A DNA stretch of 44,862 bases from Chloroflexota bacterium (GCA_023389575.1 JAEWEG010000086.1:1-44862), one strand, 5' to 3'; counted from the stretch's first letter, positions 18,240-28,040 are shown. Translations and numbers: made by a program. Notes: generated by a model from the sequence alone, not told the origin.

Positions 18240-20933
18240 ATGGTTATTGAAGACGTTCAGGTCGGCTACGCGCCGGCCCTGACCCAGGTCCACCACTCAC
18301 GCATTTCCGTTCCGCCGGCATGGGGCGTGTCCCGGCCGCATCTCGTCGCGCGCGTCGAGGCTGGCGCCCAGGGCAAGCTGACCGTGGTTTCGGCGCCGGC
18401 CGGATGGGGCAAGTCGACCCTGCTGGCCGAATGGGCCAGCCAGACATCGATGAACGTGGCCTGGGTTTCGCTGGAAGAGAGTGACAACGATCCGCTCCGG
18501 TTCTTCCGGGTGGTGGTGGCGGCCATCGACCACATCTACCCGATGCGGATGGACGACATCCTCACCATGTTGCGGTCGCCCGGCAACGACAGCGGCACGC
18601 TGATCGACCTGGCGATCCTGTCGCGCCTGGAGGAGCTTCCGGACAATACCGCGATCGTGCTTGACGATTTCCATGTCCTCACCGGCCCCGAGCAACTTCG
18701 CTCCATGGCGCATGTGCTGGATGTGATGGCCCCCAACGTGCATTTCCTGCTTACCACCCGGGGCGACGTGCGCATTCCCCTGGCCCGGCTGCGGGCGGCG
18801 GGGCAGCTGACCGAAATCCGCTCGGAGGACCTCGCCTTCACGGAGACCGAGGCACGGGCCATGCTGAACGGCCACTCTGGCCAGTTCAGCGGCGGAGAGA
18901 CGCTGTCGGAACTGGTCGCCCGCACGGAGGGCTGGGCCGTTGGCCTGCGGCTGGCGAGCCTGGAACTCGGCCGCGCGGCCGATCCGGCCAACGCGGTCAC
19001 CCGCCTGCGCGGCACCCACCGCGACATAGCCGACTACTTCCGGGAGGAAATCCTCGACAGGATGGACCCGGAGCTCTGTACCTTCCTGGTCCAAATCTCG
19101 CCGCTCGCCCGGTTCTCCGAATCGCTCGTTCGCGCCGTGACCGGCTGCGACAACGCCCGAGCGCTGCTCGACAAGGCGGCGGCCTCCGATTGCTTCCTCG
19201 TGCCGCTGGACGATGAGCGCCGCTGGTACCGGTACCACGCGCTGTTCCACGATGTCCTGAAAAGCGACTTCGACCGGCTGCCCTGGGACCGCCAGGTGGA
19301 GGTTCACATCCGCGCGAGCGAGTGGTACGAGCGGGAAATGATGATTCTCGAGGCGGTCGACCATGGCCTGATGGCGAACGATAGCGAGCGGGTCGCCTCG
19401 CTGGTGGACCGGTACGGCGACACCCTCATGTTCTCCTGTGGTGAGGCGAACCAGCTCGTCCGCTGGATCGAGCAAATCCCGCCGGAAGTCATCCGCGACC
19501 GGCCCGGCATCGTCCGCGTCTACGCCTGGGCCCTCACCACCGTCGGCCGGATCGACCATGCCGAACGCCTGCTCAACCGCGCCTGGGCCGACCTGGACGC
19601 GGCTGGATCACCGGACAATCGCGCCGAGTGGGAAGCATTGCTGACGGCCGTCCAGGCGCGCGTCGCCGCCTACAAGGGTGACGACCGGGCGACGATCACC
19701 TTCGGCCGGCGCGCGCTCGACCTGCTCGACCCCATCGCCCAGGCCCAGGTGTACAGCGACGTGCTGCTCAGCATGGGGTTCGCCCACCGGGCGCTGGGCG
19801 ACCTCGACACCGCCACGGACACCTTCGCCGAGGCGGCCCGCCTGGGACGGCTGCACAACAACGAACAGGCCGCGAGATGGGGAAGCCGCTACGGCGCGCT
19901 CACCCGCCTGGCGCAGGGCAGGCTGCGCGAGGCCGAGGCGATCGTCGATGAAGATCTCGCCCTGGTTCGTGGACAACTGGCGCCGGGCGGAACCACGCTG
20001 GCCGCGCTGCTCGTGACGAAGGCGGAACTGCTGCTGGAACGGGGAGAACTCGAGACCGCGAAGTCCTATCTGGACCAGGCGATGCCGATCATCCAGCGCA
20101 TTGGCGACGCCAAGATGCTGATGAACGTCTATGTGGCGCTGGCGAACTACTTCCAGGCCACCGGCGATCTCGACGGCGCGCGGGAGAAAATCAGGCGGGC
20201 CGAGGAGATCTTCAACCCACAGGTTCGAGGCGGGCGCATTGCCCGGCTGGACCTGCGCCAGGGGGACGTGGTGGCCGCGCTGCGCTGGGCCCGCAACAGC
20301 GGGTTTTCGGTGGATGACGAGGCCGACGCATCCCGGGGCGAGGAAGAACAAGCCACCTTCGCCCGGATCATGGCCCTGGCGAGTGACGACGACGGCGCGA
20401 TCGGACTCCTGCGGCGGCTGATCGCCGACGCCGGGTCGGACGGCAGAATCGGCCACGCGATCCAGTTGCACATTGTCCTGGCCCGCGCCCTCGCGATGCG
20501 CGGCGACACCCAGGGCGCGAACACCGAACTGATCCAAGCCGTCCGCCATGCCCGGCCCGACGGCTTCACGCAGGTGTTCCGCAACGAGGGTCCGGAGCTT
20601 CAGGCGCTGCTGCGGGACCTGGCGAGAGGCCGCGACCTGCTGGACGACGCGGATCGCCGGTTCGTGCTCGACCTGCTGGGCCGACCAGCCAGCCCGGTGG
20701 CGGACGAGACGGTTCCGACCACGCAGCACGCGCTGCCCGAACCGCTGACCGGCCGCCAGATCGAGATCCTGCGACTGATGGCCGACGGCCGCTCCAACCG
20801 CGAGATCGCGGGGGCGCTCTATATCGCCGAAGGCACGGTAAAGGCGCACGTCCACCAGATCACCGGCAAGCTCATGGCCCGGAACCGGACCGAGGCCGTG
20901 GCCACCGCGCGCGACCTCCACCTGCTGGGCTGA
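18240..20933 (+). CDS. MalT-like LuxR family ATP-dependent transcriptional regulator (LAL type)
   Basis: 897 aa if started at the ATG 18240. In-frame ATGs at 18153, 18204 and 18231 are possible and none has an ideal ribosome site. The N-terminal STAND ATPase has Walker A SAPAGWGKST (51-60) and a Walker B-like IVLDDFHVL near residue 157. A helical, TPR-like region fills about residues 400-800. The C-terminal LuxR helix-turn-helix begins LTGRQIEILRLMADGRSNREIA and ends at the stop. Proteins of this kind bind ATP and an inducer, oligomerise and activate transcription. The adjoining divergent MacB-type exporter is the obvious candidate target, but no binding sites were identified. Confidence 0.93.
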   Translation: MVIEDVQVGYAPALTQVHHSRISVPPAWGVSRPHLVARVEAGAQGKLTVVSAPAGWGKSTLLAEWASQTSMNVAWVSLEESDNDPLRFFRVVVAAIDHIYPMRMDDILTMLRSPGNDSGTLIDLAILSRLEELPDNTAIVLDDFHVLTGPEQLRSMAHVLDVMAPNVHFLLTTRGDVRIPLARLRAAGQLTEIRSEDLAFTETEARAMLNGHSGQFSGGETLSELVARTEGWAVGLRLASLELGRAADPANAVTRLRGTHRDIADYFREEILDRMDPELCTFLVQISPLARFSESLVRAVTGCDNARALLDKAAASDCFLVPLDDERRWYRYHALFHDVLKSDFDRLPWDRQVEVHIRASEWYEREMMILEAVDHGLMANDSERVASLVDRYGDTLMFSCGEANQLVRWIEQIPPEVIRDRPGIVRVYAWALTTVGRIDHAERLLNRAWADLDAAGSPDNRAEWEALLTAVQARVAAYKGDDRATITFGRRALDLLDPIAQAQVYSDVLLSMGFAHRALGDLDTATDTFAEAARLGRLHNNEQAARWGSRYGALTRLAQGRLREAEAIVDEDLALVRGQLAPGGTTLAALLVTKAELLLERGELETAKSYLDQAMPIIQRIGDAKMLMNVYVALANYFQATGDLDGAREKIRRAEEIFNPQVRGGRIARLDLRQGDVVAALRWARNSGFSVDDEADASRGEEEQATFARIMALASDDDGAIGLLRRLIADAGSDGRIGHAIQLHIVLARALAMRGDTQGANTELIQAVRHARPDGFTQVFRNEGPELQALLRDLARGRDLLDDADRRFVLDLLGRPASPVADETVPTTQHALPEPLTGRQIEILRLMADGRSNREIAGALYIAEGTVKAHVHQITGKLMARNRTEAVATARDLHLLG

Positions 20934-20992
20934 TCCAGGAGAACAATTCAGACCGAGGCCGCATGGTGGGGCAGCCACCGCGCCACGCACCA

Positions 20993-21034
20993 CCGTCACG
21001 TCGTCGCGTTCGTGACGGCGGATGTTGGTACAAT
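20993..21034 (+). promoter_or_regulatory. Inverted repeat and -10 box upstream of the sugar isomerase gene
   Basis: CCGTCACG (20993-21000) and CGTGACGG (21011-21018) are exact inverted repeats, followed by TACAAT at 21029-21034, 42 bases before the ATG at 21076. The repeat may be the end hairpin of the regulator gene or an operator. Confidence 0.35.
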
Positions 21035-21075
21035 CGACCGCACTTGCCCGCGATTCCACCGAAAGCGACTCCACC

Positions 21076-21948
21076 ATGGCCCTGAAGGTCGGACTTCAAC
21101 TTTATTCCGTGCGCGAGTCGCTCAAACGCGACCCCTGGGGCACGCTCAGGGAGGTCGCCAACGCCGGCTTCACCCACCTCGAAGCGGCGAACCACCATGC
21201 CCGCACCGATCCGGGAGTTGGATTCGGCGTCGGCGCGGGCGAACTTCGCGAGCAACTCGCCGCGCTCGGCCTATCCATCGTGGGGTGCCACATCAACCCG
21301 CTGGACCTCGATATCCTGCCCGGCGTGCTGGATTACCAGGCCGAACTTGGCAGCACCCAGTTCGGCTGCGACATCGAATTCTTTCCCTATGGCGACCGGG
21401 ATTACGTGCTCCGGCGATGCGAGACCTTCAACCAGGTCGGAGAGCTGGCCCGCGAGCGTGGGATGCGGTTCTACTATCACAACCACTTCCAGGAGTTTCA
21501 GCGGCTCGGCGACGACTTTGTGTACGACATCATCCTGGCCAACACCGATCCGGACCTGGTCTTCCTCGAACTCGACACCTACTGGATGTACCGGGGTGGC
21601 CAGGACCCGATCGAATGGATGCGCCGGTTCCCGGAGCGGATCGTTCTCCTGCACCAGAAGGACTTTCCGGACAATGCCCGGCAACCGCTCAACCTCTACG
21701 ACGGTGTGGTCTCCCCAACCGAGAACATCGACATGCGGGTGTTCGATGATCGCAAGGACAAGCTCTGCTTCACCGAGATCGGCACCGGGATACTGCCAAT
21801 CCAGGACATCATCGATGCCGCGGTCACCCTGCCAAACCTCGATTACCTGATCCTGGAGCAGGACCACACCACGCTGTCGGAGATCGAATCGATCCGCCGG
21901 AGCATGGAGGCCTTCACCTCCCGCTTCACCGGTGTCACGACCTCCTGA
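21076..21948 (+). CDS. Sugar phosphate isomerase/epimerase (xylose isomerase-like TIM barrel)
   Basis: 290 aa. The ATG at 21076 opens MALKVGLQLYSVRESL, the typical first strand of this family, so I prefer it to an in-frame ATG 54 bases upstream. Further family marks are the AGFTHLEAANHHA strand, a FYYHNHFQEF block near residue 135 carrying metal-binding His residues, a DPDLVFLELDTYW strand and a late VLLHQKDFP strand. These enzymes act on sugars, sugar phosphates or inositols in the cytoplasm; the substrate is unknown. The gene converges with the phosphodiesterase gene, whose end lies 39 bases away. Confidence 0.88.
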   Translation: MALKVGLQLYSVRESLKRDPWGTLREVANAGFTHLEAANHHARTDPGVGFGVGAGELREQLAALGLSIVGCHINPLDLDILPGVLDYQAELGSTQFGCDIEFFPYGDRDYVLRRCETFNQVGELARERGMRFYYHNHFQEFQRLGDDFVYDIILANTDPDLVFLELDTYWMYRGGQDPIEWMRRFPERIVLLHQKDFPDNARQPLNLYDGVVSPTENIDMRVFDDRKDKLCFTEIGTGILPIQDIIDAAVTLPNLDYLILEQDHTTLSEIESIRRSMEAFTSRFTGVTTS

Positions 21949-21987
21949 CAACGGTTCCCAGAGGCGTGTCGACCGTCCTTTACCGAC

Positions 21988-23466
21988 CTACCCGGCGGGG
22001 ATCGCCGGAACGAACTTACCGCCCGTATGCGTGCCGTGCACGTAGCTGGCATGGTCGACCCGGTGCAGCACCACGGCGCGTTCCGCCCCGCCCGGCGTGG
22101 AGGCATGCACGTCCTCGGTGGTGACCGAGTCCGGCTCCCGGCCGTCGCGCAGGCCCTCGCCCAGCACCCGGCCATCCAGCCCCTCCGGCACGTCGATCCC
22201 CAGCAGCGAAAGCACCGTCGGCATGATGTCCACCGCCCCAGTTGGAACGGTTGAGGTCACGCCCTCGCGGAAGGACGGACCGTTTGCCACGAACGTCGCG
22301 TGCATGTCGTAGGGCGAGAGCGAGCCGTGCGAGGACTTCAACGCCGACTGCGTGGTCAGCGAGGCCACCGTGCCTGGAGCGCCGAATTCATTCGTCTCGG
22401 TGGTCCACACCGGCGAGACGCCGAGTAGCGGTTGCCGCGAGTTGACGTGCCCGTTCCACAGGTCCGCCATGGGGATCACCCCGGGCAGCTTCGTGGCGTC
22501 GACGCTTCCGCCCAGCACCACATCGACCCACGGCTGGGCGTGGAGCCATTCCACCAACGGCGCCAGAGCGGTGGTGTCGGGATTCGCGTCGCCCGGCCTG
22601 GCGTAGATGTAATCGCTGGCCGTGGCCAGTTCGGGAAGCCCGCTGCCGAGGTCCTTGCGGGCATCGATCAGGTATTCGCGCAGTGTCCGGTGGGCCCGTA
22701 CCGTCGAATGTCCATGATCCGAGAGGAACAGGATATCGAACTGGTCGCGGATGCCGCGTTGTTCCATCGCTTCCAGTACGCGGCCCAGGCAGGCATCCAC
22801 GCTGGCCAGCGAGGCCGTCGTCTCGGGCGACCCGATTCCGGAGTGATGCAGCGACGAATCCGGCTCGGCCAGCCACAGCGTGATCACCCGCGCCGATTCG
22901 TCGCCCAGGAAGATGTCCGTCACCGCGCTGGTCGCGTAGGCGTTGGACGCCACCGCCGGGATGGTTTTCTCGGGCAGTTCGCCCAGCTTGTCACGCAGGT
23001 CGTAGAGGTCGGCGATGCCGAACGCCGAGTTCGGGTTCACCATCCGGCCGCGGTCGCCGAAGGTCCACAGCACGTTCGAGCCCGACGACCCTGTTCCCGC
23101 CACCGCGACCCTGGCGCCGTGCCGAACCAGAATGTCGCTCAACGACTCCACCAATTGCGTCCCGCGGGGATCGGATGCGCCCAGGGCGTCCAGGTGCTCG
23201 TAGCTCCCGGTGTCGATGATGTGATCCGGCCGCGCATTCGGCACCAGCATCGTGTTCGCCACGATGCCGTGCTGTCCTGGCGACCGACCGGTGGAGAATG
23301 TGCTGCCGTTCACGCGCGTGTGTGACGGGTAGGCGGCGTGATGATCGGCGAACCGGACCCCGCCATCCGCCAGGGCGCGCAGGTTCGGCATCACGGCGGC
23401 ATCGATCTGGTCGGGCCGGAGACCGTCGGCGCCGAAGACAAGGACTCGTCGGATGTTCTGGGGCAT
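21988..23466 (-). CDS. Alkaline phosphatase superfamily protein (nucleotide pyrophosphatase/phosphodiesterase type)
   Basis: 492 aa. It starts with VLVFGADGLRPDQID, the first metal ligand Asp of the type I phosphodiesterase fold. The nucleophile Thr follows in AYPSHTRVNGSTFSTGRSPGQHGI (PxxT near residue 48), and the second metal site lies in LFLSDHGHS near residue 250. There is no signal peptide, so it probably acts in the cytoplasm on phosphodiesters or phosphonate-like substrates. It follows the importer genes on the same strand after 66 bases that contain a hairpin, so it may be the distal gene of that operon with reduced read-through. Confidence 0.88.
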   Translation of the reverse strand: MPQNIRRVLVFGADGLRPDQIDAAVMPNLRALADGGVRFADHHAAYPSHTRVNGSTFSTGRSPGQHGIVANTMLVPNARPDHIIDTGSYEHLDALGASDPRGTQLVESLSDILVRHGARVAVAGTGSSGSNVLWTFGDRGRMVNPNSAFGIADLYDLRDKLGELPEKTIPAVASNAYATSAVTDIFLGDESARVITLWLAEPDSSLHHSGIGSPETTASLASVDACLGRVLEAMEQRGIRDQFDILFLSDHGHSTVRAHRTLREYLIDARKDLGSGLPELATASDYIYARPGDANPDTTALAPLVEWLHAQPWVDVVLGGSVDATKLPGVIPMADLWNGHVNSRQPLLGVSPVWTTETNEFGAPGTVASLTTQSALKSSHGSLSPYDMHATFVANGPSFREGVTSTVPTGAVDIMPTVLSLLGIDVPEGLDGRVLGEGLRDGREPDSVTTEDVHASTPGGAERAVVLHRVDHASYVHGTHTGGKFVPAIPAG

Positions 23467-23492
23467 GGGTACCTACCAGGGTGGGGCAATCA

Positions 23493-23516
23493 CCCGGGAG
23501 CACGCATGCTCCCGGG
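23493..23516 (-). terminator. GC-rich hairpin between the solute-binding protein and phosphodiesterase genes
   Basis: A perfect 10-bp stem, CCCGGGAGCA with TGCTCCCGGG, and a 4-base loop, 17 bases after the binding-protein stop. There is no T-run, so it may stabilise the upstream mRNA or attenuate rather than terminate. Confidence 0.55.
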
Positions 23517-23532
23517 CTTCGCGGGCGGCTGA

Positions 23533-25143
23533 CTATTCCTCGTTGAGGGAGAGATTGTAGGCACGCAGGTCCATGTTGTACAGCGGGTACGGATTCCAAT
23601 TGACGGACTTGCTGACGCCGTAGAACTCAGCCGGATCGTACAGCACGGTTCCTGGCGCTTCGTCTTCCCAAATATCGAGCATGGCCTGGTAGGCGTTGTA
23701 CCGCGTTTCGACATCGAGCGTGGTTCGGGCTTCCTCGGCCAACTGGTTGAACTCCTCCGGGGCGTCCCAGTACTGCCGCTGCATGGCGGAACCCGGTCCC
23801 CAGGCACGCACCAGGCAGCCTTCCGGATCGGCCAGGATCGACGAATTCGACCAGGTGTGGATGAATCGCTCATCCCCATTCTTGCCCTCGTCGTTGATCT
23901 CCACCACCGCGTTGATGCCGATCTCCTGCCACATCGGCACAATCGCCTGCGCGGCCTGGTCGGCCAACGTGTAGTATCCGGCCTGCGTCTGATATGGAAG
24001 CTCCTCGCCGGCGTAGTCCGACTCCTCCACAAGCTGCTTGGCGCGTTCCGGGTCATACGGCGTCAGCGGGCGATCGGCATTGAACAGCTCGCCGTATTCC
24101 GGAAACTGGTGCCCCTGCTTGGCGCGAGCCGTGCCACCCCAAAGCGCCTCGATCAGCAGTTCGCGGTCGATGCCCAGGTTCAGCGCCTGGCGAAGTCGCT
24201 TGTCGCCCAGCCCAGGTTGGTGCGTGTTGTACACCAGCACGTGGATGTTCGAGAGCACCACCTCGCGCACTTCCACATGGTCGTTGCTGGAAATCGACTC
24301 CACCTGATCCGGCGGGATGTTGGTGGCCAACTGAACCTCGTCATTCACCAGGGCGGTGACGCGGGCGGCAACCTCGGGAATCACCCGGAACACCACGCGC
24401 TTCACCGGCGGCGGGTCGCCCCAATGGTCGTCGTACCGCTCCATCACGATCTCGTCATCCGGCGTGAAGCTGACGAACCGGAACGGTCCCGTCCCCATGC
24501 CGCCACGCTCGAATGCTTCCTGCCCCTCGGTTTCCAGGTAGTTCTTCGGCACGATCCAGCTTGCCCACGACGCAAGGCGGTTCAGCAGGACTGGATCGGG
24601 CTGGTGGGTGGTGAATCGCACGCGGTAATCGTCGATCTTCTCGACCGAGGCGACCGTGGCGAAGTAGGTGCCAGCCTCCACCAGCGGGCTGTCATCCGCC
24701 GCGTTGAACAGCCGCTCGAAGGTGTAGACCACATCGTCCGCCGTGAAGGCGTCACCATTGTGGAAGGTCACGTCATCGCGCAGCGTGAACTCGATCACGG
24801 TGTCGGACACGCGCGTCCAGCCGGTCGCCAGGTGAGGAACATTCACGTCGCCGTTCAGGAAATCGCGCCGCACCAGGGTGTCGTACGGGGTCCAGTTCAC
24901 GCGCGAACCCACATTGCTGAGCTGCTGGGCCGGATCGAGGTTGCTGGGCAGGCCCTGCACGCCGATCACCAACTCCTCGCGCTCGATGCCGGTTTGCGGT
25001 ACATACGATCCTTCCGGTGTCGCGGCGAACTCCGCTGTTTCTTGCGCCATTCCCTCACGCCCAAGCAGGGCGTACATTAGGAATCCGCCGCCGCCAGCTC
25101 CAACCACGCTCCTCCGGCTGGCCTTCTTGTGAAACGCGTCCAT
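23533..25143 (-). CDS. ABC transporter substrate-binding protein, family 5 (peptide/opine/nickel type)
   Basis: 536 aa. The N-terminus has SRRSVVGAGGGGFLMYALLG, a Tat-like twin-arginine signal. The mature part follows the SBP family 5 pattern: NLDPAQQLSNVGS, a VEFTLRDDVTFHNGDAFTADDVVYTFERLFN block near residue 120, and a later LRQALNLGIDRELLIEALWGG block. This class binds di- and oligopeptides, opines, sugars or metal chelates outside the cell. The two permeases for it are encoded just upstream, in the order permease B, permease C, binding protein. No ATPase is nearby. Confidence 0.94.
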   Translation of the reverse strand: MDAFHKKASRRSVVGAGGGGFLMYALLGREGMAQETAEFAATPEGSYVPQTGIEREELVIGVQGLPSNLDPAQQLSNVGSRVNWTPYDTLVRRDFLNGDVNVPHLATGWTRVSDTVIEFTLRDDVTFHNGDAFTADDVVYTFERLFNAADDSPLVEAGTYFATVASVEKIDDYRVRFTTHQPDPVLLNRLASWASWIVPKNYLETEGQEAFERGGMGTGPFRFVSFTPDDEIVMERYDDHWGDPPPVKRVVFRVIPEVAARVTALVNDEVQLATNIPPDQVESISSNDHVEVREVVLSNIHVLVYNTHQPGLGDKRLRQALNLGIDRELLIEALWGGTARAKQGHQFPEYGELFNADRPLTPYDPERAKQLVEESDYAGEELPYQTQAGYYTLADQAAQAIVPMWQEIGINAVVEINDEGKNGDERFIHTWSNSSILADPEGCLVRAWGPGSAMQRQYWDAPEEFNQLAEEARTTLDVETRYNAYQAMLDIWEDEAPGTVLYDPAEFYGVSKSVNWNPYPLYNMDLRAYNLSLNEE

Positions 25144-25266
25144 GCCTGTTCCTCCTGTTCAAATGGCAAGCCGAATCCGGCTCCCGGCTACACTCCCGCG
25201 ACCCCATCGCGGGCCATGGCGCTCAGTTGAGCGGTTCATGACAAATGGAAGTGAATGGAATGACGC

Positions 25267-26214
25267 TCAGTCGCGCGTGGTCGGGTCGAGCACGTCCCGC
25301 AACCAGTCGCCAAGCAGGCTGATGCACATGGCGATCACCATGATCGCCACGCCAGGCGGCACACCCACCCACCACGACGACGCGAGGTAGTCGCGTCCCT
25401 CGCTGACCATCAGGCCCCACGATGGCGTGGGCGGCTGGATACCGAACCCGAGAAAGGAAAGGGAAGCTTCGAGCAGGATGATGGAACTCATTTCCATCGT
25501 GGCCAGCACGATGAGGGGAGCGAGCATGTTGGGCAGCGCGTGACGCAGCAAAATCCGGGGGAAGGTGAGGCCAATCGATCGGGCCGCCAGCACGTATTGC
25601 TCCTCGCTAACCTGCAAGGCCAGCCCGCGGGCGATTCGCGTGTACCCGGCGAATCCGGAGATCGCCGCCAGGATGGTGATCACCACCAGGCTCGTACTGA
25701 GCATGGCGATGACCGCCAGCGCGATCACGATGAACGGCAGCGCCATGTAGGCATCCACCACCAGCATCACCACGTCGTCGATCGCGCCACGCCTGTATCC
25801 CGAAACCAGCCCGGCCAGCACGCCGATCATCGCCCCGGCCAGCGTGCCGATCACCGCGATCATCAGCGACACCCGCGCGCCATGGATCACGCGGCTCAAC
25901 ATGTCGCGGCCAAGTTGGTCGGTTCCCAGCAGGTGCTCGGACGATCCGCCCTCGGCCCAGGCGGGCGGCGTCAGGCGCAGGCGGAGATTGTTCAGTTCGG
26001 GGTCGTGCGGCGCCACCCATCCGGCGAAGATGGCCGAAAGGACAAAGGCGGCCAGGATACCCAGCAGCACCCAGTGCGTGGCCGAAAGCGTTCTCCAGCG
26101 CGACCTGCGGGCTGGTTTGATCGTCAGGCTTGCCAGCGTCGGTGTTTCCTGTCGCTCCCGCGCTGGTTCGGACAATGCCCCTACCGGCAGGGCGACGGTC
26201 TTTTCCCGCATCAT
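25267..26214 (-). CDS. ABC transporter permease, DppC/OppC family
   Basis: 315 aa. A first membrane helix (about 48-70) is followed by a large loop containing HLLGTDQLGRDMLSRVIHGARVSL, the hallmark of DppC-type permeases. Five more helices follow, with the EAA motif ARSIGLTFPRILLRHALPN near residue 220, where the ATPase docks. The ending GDWLRDVLDPTTRD is typical. Its start overlaps the stop of the partner permease (ATGA, 26211-26214). Confidence 0.95.
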   Translation of the reverse strand: MMREKTVALPVGALSEPARERQETPTLASLTIKPARRSRWRTLSATHWVLLGILAAFVLSAIFAGWVAPHDPELNNLRLRLTPPAWAEGGSSEHLLGTDQLGRDMLSRVIHGARVSLMIAVIGTLAGAMIGVLAGLVSGYRRGAIDDVVMLVVDAYMALPFIVIALAVIAMLSTSLVVITILAAISGFAGYTRIARGLALQVSEEQYVLAARSIGLTFPRILLRHALPNMLAPLIVLATMEMSSIILLEASLSFLGFGIQPPTPSWGLMVSEGRDYLASSWWVGVPPGVAIMVIAMCISLLGDWLRDVLDPTTRD

Positions 26215-27131
26215 GAAGTCACCGAAATTCGAGGGTCGAGCCAGCCATACAAGAGGTCGACCACCAGGTTGGCCAGAATCACCGAGAGCGCGACGAAGAG
26301 GATGAGGGTCTGCACCACCGGGAAGTCACGGCGGGAAACCGATTCCACGATCAACCGCCCCACGCCTGGCCAGGCGAACACCGTCTCGGTCACCGCCGCC
26401 CCAGCGATGATTCCCGAGACCCACATGCCGAACAGCGTCACGATCGGCAGGGCCGCGTTTCGCAGGGTGTGCCACACCAGCACCCTTCGCTCGGGCAACC
26501 CCTTTGCACGCGCGGTGCGGATGTAGTCGGCCGTGGACACTTCCAGCACGGAAGAGCGCGTCATGCGGGCGAGGGCCGCCAGCAAGCCTGTCGCCAGCGT
26601 GACCGCGGGCATGACGAGTTGGGCGGGGTCGCCCCGTCCGGAACTTGGCAGCCATCCCAATTGCATGCTGAGGAAATAGATGAGCAGGATGCCCACGAAA
26701 AACCCGGGAGCCGACTGCCCGGCGAAGACGAGGAACATGGTTCCCCGGTCCCACACCGAGTTGCGTTTCATGGCCGCGATCACCCCGGCTGGAATCCCCA
26801 CCACCAGCGCGATCACCACGGCCGCGGCCGCCAGTTCCAGCGTGGCGGGCAACCGCTGAATGAACAGCTCGGACACGGAGCGACCGTACTGCATCGATTC
26901 GCCCAGTTCACCGGTGAAGAGATTTTGAAGATACCTGACGTACTGAACGACGATCGAGTCATCCAGCCCATGGCGGGTCCGGAAGGCTTCCTGGGCTTCA
27001 ACCGAGGCATCGGGGCCAAGCATGGCCGCCGCGGGATCGCCCGACAGTCGCAGCACCACGAATATCACCGTTACCACCAGCCACAGCGTGAACACACTTC
27101 TGGCTATCCGACGCAGCATGAACCTACCCAA
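26211..27131 (-). CDS. ABC transporter permease, DppB/OppB family
   Basis: 306 aa, with GGTAGG six to eight bases upstream of the ATG. It has six membrane helices and the DppB N-terminal pattern LRRIARSVFTLWLVVTVIFVVLRLSGDPA. The EAA loop ARAKGLPERRVLVWHTLRNAALP lies near residue 205, and the end reads LVVDLLYGWLDPRI. It pairs with the DppC-type permease as the membrane channel and is the first gene of the importer unit. Confidence 0.95.
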   Translation of the reverse strand: MGRFMLRRIARSVFTLWLVVTVIFVVLRLSGDPAAAMLGPDASVEAQEAFRTRHGLDDSIVVQYVRYLQNLFTGELGESMQYGRSVSELFIQRLPATLELAAAAVVIALVVGIPAGVIAAMKRNSVWDRGTMFLVFAGQSAPGFFVGILLIYFLSMQLGWLPSSGRGDPAQLVMPAVTLATGLLAALARMTRSSVLEVSTADYIRTARAKGLPERRVLVWHTLRNAALPIVTLFGMWVSGIIAGAAVTETVFAWPGVGRLIVESVSRRDFPVVQTLILFVALSVILANLVVDLLYGWLDPRISVTS

Positions 27132-27643
27132 GCGCCCCCCGTTCCGTGCGCGGCGACGTGGCCGTCGCGACTAACGCTCAGCATAGGGAGCCGCATTCCG
27201 GAGGTGGTAAACGCTTTGCTAACGATGGCCAGCCTTTCGTGAAGAGCATCCCCAGCTCATCGCCCCGGAGCAATCCAGAGGATGCCGGTCCACCGGACAT
27301 GAGGCACTGTGAAACACGACGAACCAGCGTCCACGACTGTTTATCGTGGCCTTGACGGTTTGTTGATGCCGCGCCGGTAAAGTCGGTTCGTTGCCCGGTG
27401 ATCGACCGGGCTCATCGGTCGCGACCACAACCTGACCATGTCACCAGCGGAAGGGCAGCCTCTGCGATCTCACATTCCATCAAGCGGAACGTCTGTTTCC
27501 ATGGCGGACCCGGATTGTCCGCCATCGCCGGTACTCTGGAATGGATGAAAGGTGCAAGGAACCGTCCTGGCATCCGGCACGTTTGATTCGATGGGCCCGG
27601 CGCTCTACCTACTCTCTCCCACTCTCTTCGGACAGGAGTCGCA
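27132..27643. other. 512-base intergenic region, no gene seen
   Basis: This region divides the minus-strand importer operon from the plus-strand small genes, so it should hold two promoters. I see a TTGACG hexamer near 27353 without a good partner, a small CCCGGT/ACCGGG hairpin near 27394-27410, and TTGATT near 27582 with TACCTA about 17 bases on. None is convincing. Short frames in it lack ribosome sites. Confidence 0.5.
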
Positions 27644-27955
27644 ATGCTTCCCTCCATCCCACCCACGACCCTGCACGACCTGGCCCGCGACTATCGAGGC
27701 GTTCCTCGCGAAACCGCCCGGCGCTTCATCGCCAGCGACCTGGTTCCGCCAAAACGTCGCCAGCGCGCCCTCTTCGCCACCAATCCGTTCGGCGCGCTGA
27801 TCCGGCGTGTCGATGCCTGGATGCTGGCCCGCGGCGAGCGGCGATACGGAACCAGGATCGTCTCCCGATCGGCCGCCCCTCAGTCGTCCCAAACTCCAGC
27901 ACACGCCACCCGGCGAGCGCCCGACACCTACCGCGATCTGGACCTGGCCGCCTGA
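27644..27955 (+). CDS. Small protein with RALF...RRYG motif (103 aa)
   Basis: The ATG at 27644 has AGGAG eight bases upstream. The 103-residue product is basic, without signal peptide or membrane helix. Residues about 42-70 contain RALF, then P, G and L at fixed distances, then RRYG. The same ungapped 29-residue pattern occurs in the small protein at 28348-28686, and both proteins end in Asp-(Leu/Ile)-Ala-Ala. I do not recognise the family. A strong hairpin at 28003-28040 closes the transcript, so the gene is probably monocistronic. Confidence 0.6.
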   Translation: MLPSIPPTTLHDLARDYRGVPRETARRFIASDLVPPKRRQRALFATNPFGALIRRVDAWMLARGERRYGTRIVSRSAAPQSSQTPAHATRRAPDTYRDLDLAA

Positions 27956-28002
27956 TCGCGCCCATCTCCCTCGCTCGTTCGGTCCTCACACCCTTTCCAC
28001 GC

Positions 28003-28040
28003 CACGCACCCTCGCCAACCACTGGTTGAGAGGGTGCGTG
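28003..28040 (+). terminator. Hairpin after the 103-aa gene
   Basis: CACGCACCCTC (28003-28013) pairs with GAGGGTGCGTG (28030-28040), and CAACC pairs with GGTTG inside. It lies 48 bases after the stop; the tail TAATGACT is only weakly T-rich. Confidence 0.6.

Noticed and set aside
27132..27643. Possible second riboswitch ahead of the first importer operon
   Set aside because: A GATGAGCCCGG and a CCGGGCAACG fragment on the minus strand recall S-box pieces, but the order and the remaining conserved elements are missing.
27398..27666. Short frames on both strands before the small-protein genes
   Set aside because: No ribosome sites and no conserved features.
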